Shown here piece by piece: positions 6,251 to 12,920 of a stretch of DNA of 33,722 nucleotides. The notes under the pieces were generated by a model. That model was not told the DNA's origin. It saw only the letters and a program-made list of their open reading frames with translations, and did no database searches. How positions within the stretch are numbered: the first letter of the stretch is position 1; each line of letters begins with the position of its first letter. Both the position numbers and the translations under genes were made by a program. Source of the DNA: an uncultured Verrucomicrobiota bacterium (GTDB lineage Bacteria > Verrucomicrobiota > Verrucomicrobiia > Palsa-1439); NCBI GenBank assembly GCA_903825435.1, contig CAIKAP010000116.1, positions 1-33,722 on the forward strand, read 5' to 3'.

Positions 6251-9007
6251 TCAACCGGGCTTCGTCGCCGCTCCGCTGGTTTGACCGGCGGCGCGGTCGT
6301 GGTTCAACTTCAAAAGGCGTTCAAGAATTTCGTCGTCAGTCAGGGTGACCGGCCAGCCGTAGGCCGCGCACACGGCGGCGTCAAGTTTCGCGTGCGCGTT
6401 GGCCAGCCACGTCGCTTTACCGGCGGCAAGTTTGTTGTAAAGGGCGGTCAGGGTTTTGGCGTCGCCGTTCGGATCGCTGAGGACGTTGTTGCGCTGGTCG
6501 GTGAGTTCCTTCGCAGCGGCGGCGATAGCGTCAACGTGTCGGCGCTGTTCAACGGTCAAGGCGTCCAGCGGTGTGCGCGGCGGCCACGGAAACGGGAACG
6601 TTTCAAAGCAGGTCGTCGGCGTGTAGCGCGGGCGTGTCTCCAACCGTGTGCCAAGTTTCAACGCCCAAACCTCATGCGCTCGTGAGTGCAGGACGCCGAA
6701 AAAGTAATCGTCGTCACGAGCAAAGACATACGTTGAAGTGTCCGGCAACCAATCCGAAGGCAGCCAAAGAAAAAGCCGGTGCTTGGAAACACGGGGAGTG
6801 CAGATCATCCGTGACAAGCCTTTTACGCCTTCGCGCATATCCTCACCACTGCGGCGGTGCATCCACCAGAATTTCCGCAACCGTTCATCCCGGTTCTGCT
6901 GCCGTTCCTGCTGAACGTGCTCTTTCAGATACTCAAAGGGCGCTTCAAACTGTGCCACGGCGGTTTCATCTTCCAAACCGGCAAAGTCGATAATCCAAAC
7001 CTCTTTCGGATTCTTCAGCATCATGTCGGCATTCGTCCACCGCCGGAGAACATCGGCGTTGGACTTTCCGTTGGGGTTTTGCTTACGAAGCATGTCCGCC
7101 GCTGTTTCCTTGCTGATTTCAAAAGAGCCGCCTTTCTCGACGGGGCGGAAACAGAAGTTCGCATTTTCCGGTAATGCCATTGCTTGCGTGAGGTCACCGG
7201 CTGCCGTCAAGTTGGCGTTGATTGTCGGCACCGGCTGGCCGTCGAGGGTGCGCGTCTGGTCGCTGCCGTTGTCGAATCCAATCATGGAAATGTGGACGTT
7301 TGCGCCGTCGAGAATCCAATCCCGGTCGCTGACGGCAAAGAAGATGTCACCGGTAGCCTTGATGCGTTTGAGGACTTCCCGGTTAGCGCCGCCGCGAATG
7401 CCTTGCGTTGCCAGCAATCCCGCCCGTTGGCACTTGCCGTCCGCGATAAGCTCGCGTGCCTTTTCAAACCAGTAGCAACAGTAATCGGCGGTCTTTGGCA
7501 CGCGGTCGCTGAATTTTGCGTGCAGCCTGTCAACGTAGGCGTCCGTGAGCTCCCGGCGTTGGAAGGCTGAACCAAGAAACGGCGGGTTGCTGATAATGAA
7601 ATCCACGTCCGGCCAGTCGGTGAAAAGAGCGTCGGCTTGCAGGAAATTCTTGTCGAGTTGCAACAGAATCGGCTCTTTGGGTGAGCCGTAGCCGTGGGCG
7701 CGCAGCCATTGAATGTAACCGATTTGCACGGTGACTTGCGCGAGGCTGTGGGCGTAGGTGTTGATTTCGATCAAGTAAAGCTGTCCCGGATTCACGCCCG
7801 GAAAATACGGGGTAAAACTGTGCGCGCCGAGGTAGTCGTTGACTTCTTTTTCGAGGTCGAGAATTTTTTGCAGCGTGACGTAGAGGAAGTTACCGGAGCC
7901 GCCCGCAGAGTCCAACACGCGCAGACGTTTGAGGCGTTCAAGGAAGGCGGTCAGAAGTTTTTCAGCGGCGGCGCGGTTTTTCTTGGCGTCAGTGGCAAGC
8001 AAGGCGTCCGCCTTGCCGCGCACGTCCGCCCACTCGCGGCGCAGCGGTGTCATAATCACCGGTTCAACAATCGTTTCAATGTCGGCGCGCCCGGTGTACT
8101 GCGCGCCAAGCTGGGAACGCTGTTGCGGGTCAATGCCACGGGTAAAGAGCGTGCCGAAAATTGAGGCGTCAACGGTGTTCCATTCCAACGCGGCAGCGCC
8201 GGCAACGCGCTCGATTTCGTCGCGGGTGAGGTCAAGGACGGTCGCATCGGCAAAGAGGTTGCCGTTAAAATGTTTGATGATGTCCGCGCCAAACTCGCCG
8301 CCGTTGGCCATTGCGCCAAAGAGTTGCGCCACCATGCGACTAAAACGCGGCGGATCGTTGCGCCCCTTGTTGACAATCTCGGCAAAGAGTCCACGCGGCA
8401 GCAAGTCCACGTCTTCAGCAAAGAGACAGAAGACCAACCGAATGAGGTAGTGGGCGACGGCGTGCGGTTCAAGGCCGCGCTTGCCCATCATACCGGCCAG
8501 CTCGCCAAGCTGCGCGGCGGCGTGCTCAGTAATGGCGCGGCTCGGCTCGCCGGGTTTGAGCTTGGCGGGATCGTGGAAGACGGCGCGAAGAATTTCGAGG
8601 TTGCGCGGGGCGTCGAGTGCGGCCAGCGGAATTTCAAACGTCAGCGGCTTGGTGTTGGTAAAGTTGGTGTGGACAATCAGCCGGTCCATGTCGCACACGA
8701 CCAGCAACGGCGGATTTTCGAGGTCTTCCCGGTAAAGCAAAAGCTGGTCGTAAGCGGCGGCGAGGTCTTTGTGTTTGCCCTTGTACTCCCAGCCGAAGAA
8801 ATCTTTTTTCCACACGTCCGCCCAGCCGTCGCCGCCGCCGTGCTTGGCCGCGCCGCGCTCGAAAGTGAAGGTGTCGCCGGTCTTGTCCACGTCAATCGGC
8901 TGGGGATGTCCCAGCACGCCGCACAGATCGTTGAAATGCGATTGCGCGGCGGCGCGCTCGGTCAATTCAACGTTGCGCCAATTGGCGATAAATTCGGCAG
9001 CGGTCAT
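6251..9007 (-). CDS. MmeI-like type IIL restriction-modification enzyme
   Basis: A single-chain restriction endonuclease/adenine methyltransferase of 918 aa from the ATG at 9005-9007; a GTG nine codons earlier is the alternative start. The N-terminal nuclease signature D-X9-EXK is present as ADVWKKDFFGW then EYKG (Asp 64, Glu 74, Lys 76), the same spacing as in MmeI. A helical spacer follows, then the methyltransferase with SAM motif SAGGSGNFLY (about residue 370) and catalytic NPPFLG (about 475). Next come a target-recognition region and a C-terminal helical segment. Length is that of MmeI (about 920). Such enzymes methylate one strand of an asymmetric site and cut about two turns away; the target cannot be read from sequence alone. 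It is the main cargo of the element and appears intact. Confidence 0.9.
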   Translation of the reverse strand: MTAAEFIANWRNVELTERAAAQSHFNDLCGVLGHPQPIDVDKTGDTFTFERGAAKHGGGDGWADVWKKDFFGWEYKGKHKDLAAAYDQLLLYREDLENPPLLVVCDMDRLIVHTNFTNTKPLTFEIPLAALDAPRNLEILRAVFHDPAKLKPGEPSRAITEHAAAQLGELAGMMGKRGLEPHAVAHYLIRLVFCLFAEDVDLLPRGLFAEIVNKGRNDPPRFSRMVAQLFGAMANGGEFGADIIKHFNGNLFADATVLDLTRDEIERVAGAAALEWNTVDASIFGTLFTRGIDPQQRSQLGAQYTGRADIETIVEPVIMTPLRREWADVRGKADALLATDAKKNRAAAEKLLTAFLERLKRLRVLDSAGGSGNFLYVTLQKILDLEKEVNDYLGAHSFTPYFPGVNPGQLYLIEINTYAHSLAQVTVQIGYIQWLRAHGYGSPKEPILLQLDKNFLQADALFTDWPDVDFIISNPPFLGSAFQRRELTDAYVDRLHAKFSDRVPKTADYCCYWFEKARELIADGKCQRAGLLATQGIRGGANREVLKRIKATGDIFFAVSDRDWILDGANVHISMIGFDNGSDQTRTLDGQPVPTINANLTAAGDLTQAMALPENANFCFRPVEKGGSFEISKETAADMLRKQNPNGKSNADVLRRWTNADMMLKNPKEVWIIDFAGLEDETAVAQFEAPFEYLKEHVQQERQQNRDERLRKFWWMHRRSGEDMREGVKGLSRMICTPRVSKHRLFLWLPSDWLPDTSTYVFARDDDYFFGVLHSRAHEVWALKLGTRLETRPRYTPTTCFETFPFPWPPRTPLDALTVEQRRHVDAIAAAAKELTDQRNNVLSDPNGDAKTLTALYNKLAAGKATWLANAHAKLDAAVCAAYGWPVTLTDDEILERLLKLNHDRAAGQTSGAATKPG

Positions 9008-9059
9008 GGCCGCGCATCCTACCGCCAAGCCCACAAACCGGCAAGGCTAGGCGTCAACG

Positions 9060-9214
9060 CACAGCCTTGAAATACCTTGAACAGGGGTGAACAGGCGTTA
9101 ATAGCCGTGAACAGGCGTTACTTGCCGTGTGTGCCGTAGGCGGGAAAAGGCGGAAGAAGGCGGAAATAACCGAAAGTAGGGGAAATTAGCCGCAACAAGG
9201 GGAAACCGGGGCGC
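9060..9214. promoter_or_regulatory. iteron-like repeat region upstream of the R-M gene
   Basis: TGAACAGG occurs three times (9077-9084, 9087-9094, 9107-9114), 10 and 20 bp apart and so on one face of the helix; the last two are part of a longer 14-bp repeat, GTGAACAGGCGTTA. A purine-rich stretch follows with AAGGCGGAA repeated and several GGGGAAA-like words. The region lies between the toxin stop and the start of the MmeI-like gene, so it must contain or abut that gene's promoter. It could be an operator array or an iteron-type replication origin. No convincing -35/-10 pair was found. Confidence 0.5.
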
Positions 9215-9649
9215 TCAGGGTTTGACCTTCAAGCCTTCGGCTTCGGCAAGCCGCCGCTGATTCTTGTCAAACGTCAGAAACACTTTTGCCCCCAGCGTCA
9301 ACGCGGTTGCCACGTGCACAACGTCAAGCGCGCTGTAGCCGTGCCGGACCGTGTGGGTGTTGCTCAGGCGCTCTGCCGTCGCGTGGACTTGTTCCCATTC
9401 GACAGGCGGGATCACCACGCGCCCGGCGTCAACGTCCGCGTCGAAAGCGGCCAGTGCCGCCACTGCCACGCCACCGGGCATGTCTTTGCGAAAGGCCGCT
9501 GCGCGGATCGCGTTGCACGCCTCAAACCGCAACAGGCTGGCGGCGTGGATTGGCTCTTGCATCGTCGCCGCGTGCGCGCTGGCCAAGTCCGCGTTGGCTT
9601 GCGGAACGTACAAGGCGCAAAGGAAACTGGCATCGGGGTAGGCGTTCAC
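9215..9649 (-). CDS. vapC: PIN-domain toxin (VapC family ribonuclease)
   Basis: A 144-aa PIN-domain protein, presumably a Mg2+-dependent ribonuclease toxin. The acidic residues that bind metal are visible: Asp 6 in YPDASFLCALY, Glu 43 in RFEACNAIR, Asp about 109 in YSALDVVHVATA and Asp about 128 in LTFDKNQ. Length is typical of VapC. The GTG start overlaps the antitoxin stop (GTGA, 9646-9649), the usual antitoxin-first order. It may help maintain the element in the host by addiction; that role is inferred from context. Confidence 0.9.
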   Translation of the reverse strand: MNAYPDASFLCALYVPQANADLASAHAATMQEPIHAASLLRFEACNAIRAAAFRKDMPGGVAVAALAAFDADVDAGRVVIPPVEWEQVHATAERLSNTHTVRHGYSALDVVHVATALTLGAKVFLTFDKNQRRLAEAEGLKVKP

Positions 9650-9900
9650 GAGAAACGCCGATCCTCAGCGTCTTTCATCCGTTTTACCGCCGCGTCACTC
9701 ATCACAAAGCCGCCGCTGTACGCCCGCGCCCGCGCCGCGAAGTCCGGCATTTGCACTTTGCCGGGCTTGGCTGGCACGTCCGGCACCAAGCGTGCCACTG
9801 GCCGCCCGCGTCGCGTCAAGCGCACCGTGCCGCCGTGTTCCACGATCCGCAACACGCCGGTCGGGTTGTGCATCAATTCCCGCATAGTGATAGTTGTCAT
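9646..9900 (-). CDS. vapB: antitoxin of the VapBC pair (Phd/YefM-like)
   Basis: An 84-aa protein starting MTTITMRELMHNPTGVLRIV, a Phd/YefM-type DNA-binding N-terminus followed by RRGRPVARLVP, and a C-terminal tail DAAVKRMKDAEDRRF likely to wrap the toxin. The ORF track extends it upstream to 10011, but the start of the fold coincides with the ATG at 9898-9900. The ribosome-binding site there is weak. It directly precedes and overlaps the toxin. It probably autoregulates the pair. Confidence 0.82.
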   Translation of the reverse strand: MTTITMRELMHNPTGVLRIVEHGGTVRLTRRGRPVARLVPDVPAKPGKVQMPDFAARARAYSGGFVMSDAAVKRMKDAEDRRFS

Positions 9901-10403
9901 GTCCAACACCATGTCCAACAATGCCGCAAAAGTCAAGTCGCCGCCGTCCGCGAACAAGGCAACGGCAACGCGCCCCGGCAATTCGCGCCCGTCTTGCGCG
10001 GTCAACGTCACACCGCTGCCGCGCTCCGGTAACGCCGTCAGGGAATTGCGAACACGTCAACGCCGTGCCGCCGCCGCCGCTATCGCGCCGCGTCAACGCG
10101 GGCAGGTAATTCGCCCGCGTCGCCACCGGTGCGAGTCGCACCGCTGGCGCGCTTCGGCAACGCGCCGCTGTTGCCCCACCCACCAGCGCGCATAACGGGC
10201 GGGCTTGTAGCCACGCCCCTTTGCGCTCCCCCCGCCCCGCATTGGTCGCTTCGCTCCCTCGCTCCCTTGCGCGGTTGCCCCGCGCTACTGGCGCGCACGC
10301 GCCGCAGACGGCGCGCCGCGCCTCAGTTTGTCGCACGCGCTGCCGCGTTGCGAGGATCACCATTGCCACGGCCAGCCAACGACACGGCAACGACTCCGGC
10401 TAG
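9901..10403. other. gene-free, GC-rich region with short hairpins
   Basis: No convincing gene: the track ORFs here are rich in Arg, Ala and Pro and overlap in several frames, as GC-rich noncoding DNA does. Two clear small hairpins are present: ACGCGGGC/GCCCGCGT (10096-10103 with 10113-10120), and GGTGCGA/TCGCACC (10128-10142), which has a single-base loop. The promoter of the antitoxin-toxin pair should be in the first ~150 bp. The word GGCAACG recurs several times. Confidence 0.5.
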
Positions 10404-10798
10404 ACCCGCGCCGCCGTCGCCCCGATCCGTGCCGGTAAGGAATGCGCCCCGGCAAGACGTGTCCGGCAGGTGTGGCCTGTCACGTCGCTGGCTTTCAGTC
10501 GCCCCGACACCGCTGCGCGGTCTTTCCGCTACACGACCAGCGCAAAGGCCGCTACGCTTGCCACGTAGTACACATTGTGCGTCCGCTCACTGGCGCGCCT
10601 ACCCGAAGGACGGGCAAGCGCGCCGCTCGCACATGCTGAGCCTCTCCGCTTGCGCGGCGCTCTCAGCACGTCGCACAATGTGGCACTACGTGGCATGTCG
10701 GGGCTTGGTGAGTGCCAGCGCCGCGCCAGTCCACACCTACCGGCCAAGCCGGGGCGCGGGGCGGGGTGACCGGCACGAAGGGCGACGGCGGCGCGGGT
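10404..10798. other. ~395-nt branched imperfect palindrome (structured RNA or origin candidate)
   Basis: The two halves pair in register over the whole length. Arm pairs are ACCCGCGCCGCCGTCGCCC (10404-10422) with 10780-10798, 19 bp perfect; CGTGCCGGT (10428-10436) with 10769-10777; GCGCCCCGGC (10444-10453) with 10748-10757; AGGTGTGG (10468-10475) with 10731-10738; GCTGGC (10487-10492) with 10714-10719; GCCCCGACA (10501-10509) with 10696-10704; CCACGTAGT and CACATTGTGCG (10561-10581) with 10672-10693. Side hairpins branch off at 10517-10552, 10592-10624 and 10634-10668. There is no plausible ORF. It could be a large noncoding RNA, a folded single-strand origin, or a decayed inverted duplication. 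Confidence 0.8.
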
Positions 10799-10814
10799 GA
10801 CGCCCGAAGATGAT

Positions 10815-10834
10815 GCGCGGGCTACCGCCCGCGC
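10815..10834. repeat. perfect 8-bp GC hairpin
   Basis: GCGCGGGC (10815-10822), a TACC loop, then GCCCGCGC (10827-10834). It lies between the large palindrome and the right arm sites. With no T-run on either side, its role as a terminator is uncertain. Confidence 0.55.
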
Positions 10835-10905
10835 CCCCGGCAAAACGGTGGTGGTATCACTTTTGGTATCACGGCGCATTTCGCGCCTTGCACCGTTGCC
10901 GGGGG
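10834..10905. promoter_or_regulatory. putative right integrase arm-binding sites in an inverted repeat
   Basis: GGTATCAC at 10853-10860 and 10865-10872 repeats, with the same 12-bp spacing, the pair found at 452-471 near the other end. The pair is enclosed by an inverted repeat, CCCCCGGCAA-CGGTG before and CACCGTTGCCGGGGG after, with a 2-nt interruption. It lies about 70 bp inside the right attachment site. Probable arm-type sites for the integrase or an accessory factor. Confidence 0.6.
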
Positions 10906-10943
10906 TGAACTACAAAAGCCCTTGCATTGCAAGGGTGGGGAAG

Positions 10944-10989
10944 TGGTGGGCCCGGTAGGATTCGAACCTACGACCAAAGGATTATGAGT
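10944..10989. repeat. right attachment site (46-bp direct repeat)
   Basis: Identical to 274-319 and forming the 3' part of the intact tRNA gene. It marks the right junction of the ~10.7 kb element; chromosomal core genes begin immediately beyond the tRNA. Confidence 0.93.
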
Positions 10990-11019
10990 CCTCCGCTCTA
11001 ACCACTGAGCTACAGGCCC
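10944..11019 (-). tRNA. tRNA with CAT anticodon (Ile2 or elongator Met)
   Basis: A complete 76-nt cloverleaf with encoded CCA: acceptor GGGCCTG/CGGGCCC, D stem GCTC/GAGC, anticodon stem GAGGA/TCCTT with loop CTCATAA, variable loop TGGTC, and T stem GTAGG/CCTAC with loop TTCGAAT. The CAT anticodon could read AUG. The body, especially the variable loop and the D arm AGTGGTTA, resembles the E. coli tRNA-Ile2 whose C34 becomes lysidine to read AUA. I lean to Ile2 but cannot exclude elongator Met. The tRNA is the integration target of the element. Confidence 0.95.
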
Positions 11020-11078
11020 GCTCGATCAGCGATTGAAGATAGGTTGAGGCGAGCGTGTTGGAAAGCGAAAAACAGTAG

Positions 11079-12761
11079 TCAGAATTGAAGCTGGAGGAAC
11101 CCTTCGATTTGGCGCTGACGGGTGGGGTGGCGCATTTTGCGGAGCGCCTTGGCTTCGATTTGGCGGATGCGTTCACGGGTAACGCGAAATTGGCGGCCGA
11201 CTTCCTCGAGCGTGCGGCAGTAGCCATCGCCAAGTCCAAAGCGGAGTTGGAGGACTTTGCGTTCGCGGTCGGTCAGGGTGTCGAGGACTTCGCCAAGTTT
11301 TTCTTTCAATAGCGAGTAGGAGGCCATATCAGAGGGATTGTCGGCGGTCTTGTCTTCGATGAGGTCGCCGAAGCTGGTGTCTTCGCTGTCGCCGAGTGGG
11401 GCTTGGAGGGAAATGGGTTGTTGGGCCATCTTAAGGACGGCGCGGACACGGTCCACGGGCATTTGCATTTCCTCAGCGACTTCCTCGGGGATCGGCTCGC
11501 GGCCGAATTCCTGGATGAGGGTTTTCTGGATCCGCATGAGTTTATTGATCGTCTCGATCATGTGGACAGGGATACGTATGGTGCGGGCTTGGTCGGCGAT
11601 GGAACGGGTAATGGCTTGACGTATCCACCAAGTTGCGTAAGTGGAGAATTTGTAGCCGCGACGGTATTCGAATTTCTCGACTGCTTTCATGAGGCCCATG
11701 TTGCCTTCTTGGATGAGGTCGAGGAAGCTGAGGCCGCGGTTTGTGTATTTCTTGGCAATGGAGATGACGAGGCGAAGGTTAGCTTCAACCATTTCGCTCT
11801 TGGCCTGTACGGCTTTTCGCATCCAGACTTTCAGTTCGTCGTGAGTCTTAAGGAACTGGTCGGTGGACATACGGGAAAGCAATTCGAGGTGTTTGAGGCG
11901 GCGCTGGACGTTGTGAGTCTGGCTGGTGATGGCGGGAAACTTACGTTGTTTCTGGAGGTCATCGAGTTCGCATAGGGTGCCGTCAAAATCTTCGCGGACT
12001 TCGTTGGCCTTCTCGACAAACTCCTCGAGTACCTTCTGTTTGAAATAGAACTTGTCAAATAGCTTCTGGAGGGCGGTGTCGGCCTTCTTTAGGTCGCGCT
12101 GGAGTTTGGCGCGTTCCCGCTGGGTCAGGCCGGTCTTGATGGTGCGTGTGTAACGGGCATCGGTGGTCTCATCGGCAGTGGTAACTTTCTTGCAGAGCTT
12201 GGGCAGGGCGCGCATGTACTGGTCGCGGCTGTCAATCTTCTTGTCAATGATGACGCGGTCGAAACGTTCGCGGCTGTTGAGGAGGCGTTTAGCTAGGGAT
12301 AGGTGCTCCTTGGCGGTGAAGCCGAAGTTGTTGATGATCAGTCTGACGTTCATCTCGGCGGTTTCAATGCGCTTAGAAATCTCAACTTCCTGTTCGCGGG
12401 TGAGCAAGGGGACCTGACCCATCTGCTTAAGGTACATGCGGACGGGGTCGTCGAGGATGTCGAGGCGTGAATCGGTCTTGGGCGGCGGTTCTTTGTCCTC
12501 CTCGGTCTCGCGCTTGAAACGGTCCACCTCCGAGGCGTCAATGATTTCGATGTCCATGCCTCGCAGTGTGATGATGATCGAATCCATCTCGTCGGGAGAG
12601 AGCACCTTGTCGGGCAACGCGTCATTGATGTCGCTATAGGTCAGGTAGCCCTGTTCCTTTGCGAGCTTGATCAACTCCTTGATCTTGAGGTTTTTCTCCT
12701 CTTGATTCAGACGCGGCACCAACTTGGGTGCACTTTTCTTGCGGTCTTTATTCTTGGCCAT
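11079..12761 (-). CDS. rpoD: primary RNA polymerase sigma factor RpoD (sigma-70)
   Basis: A 560-aa housekeeping sigma factor from the ATG at 12759-12761. A TTG four codons earlier, preceded by GGGAA and directly following the stop of a small upstream ORF, is the alternative start. It shows region 1.1 ([20 protein letters not shown]), region 1.2 ([20 protein letters not shown]) and a ~150-residue nonconserved insertion. Region 2 contains [20 protein letters not shown] and [15 protein letters not shown]. Region 4 ends in the helix-turn-helix [20 protein letters not shown]. It is the last protein gene of a cvpA-dnaG-rpoD cluster, recalling the dnaG-rpoD macromolecular synthesis operon. It ends about 60 bp before the tRNA gene; no clear terminator is seen between them. 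Confidence 0.97.
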   Translation of the reverse strand: MAKNKDRKKSAPKLVPRLNQEEKNLKIKELIKLAKEQGYLTYSDINDALPDKVLSPDEMDSIIITLRGMDIEIIDASEVDRFKRETEEDKEPPPKTDSRLDILDDPVRMYLKQMGQVPLLTREQEVEISKRIETAEMNVRLIINNFGFTAKEHLSLAKRLLNSRERFDRVIIDKKIDSRDQYMRALPKLCKKVTTADETTDARYTRTIKTGLTQRERAKLQRDLKKADTALQKLFDKFYFKQKVLEEFVEKANEVREDFDGTLCELDDLQKQRKFPAITSQTHNVQRRLKHLELLSRMSTDQFLKTHDELKVWMRKAVQAKSEMVEANLRLVISIAKKYTNRGLSFLDLIQEGNMGLMKAVEKFEYRRGYKFSTYATWWIRQAITRSIADQARTIRIPVHMIETINKLMRIQKTLIQEFGREPIPEEVAEEMQMPVDRVRAVLKMAQQPISLQAPLGDSEDTSFGDLIEDKTADNPSDMASYSLLKEKLGEVLDTLTDRERKVLQLRFGLGDGYCRTLEEVGRQFRVTRERIRQIEAKALRKMRHPTRQRQIEGFLQLQF

Positions 12762-12773
12762 AGGTGAAGACAA

Positions 12774-12920
12774 TTATTCCCGTCGCGCTTTTGTTCTCTC
12801 GAGCAAAAGCGCGGAAATATTGTCCAACTTCCGTCGCAAGTCAAGTGCCTCTTTCAGTAGCCGCAGCACTTCCGCACCGGGCAACCCGGCTAAGCCAATT
12901 CTTGCCGGATTTGCCGACAC
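12774..12920 (-). CDS. possible 48-aa coiled-coil protein between dnaG and rpoD
   Basis: An ORF below the track's size limit. From a GTG at 12918-12920, inside the 3' end of dnaG, it reads 48 codons to a TAA at 12774-12776 that abuts the TTG start candidate of rpoD. The C-terminal two thirds, VLRLLKEALDLRRKLDNISA and following, is a Leu/Glu/Arg/Lys helix with heptad spacing and would form a coiled coil. It fills the whole dnaG-rpoD gap, which supports coding. I know no homologue. It could simply be a translational coupler or a chance ORF. Confidence 0.45.
   Translation of the reverse strand: MSANPARIGLAGLPGAEVLRLLKEALDLRRKLDNISALLLERTKARRE

Noticed and set aside
8270-9070. 266-aa plus-strand ORF opposite the MmeI-like gene
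   Set aside because: Antisense to the nuclease domain, with no family resemblance.
10129-10800. 223-aa plus-strand ORF across the GC-rich intergenic region
   Set aside because: Arg/Ala/Pro-rich product, overlapped by other ORFs in several frames, and it runs straight through the palindrome; better explained as structured noncoding DNA.
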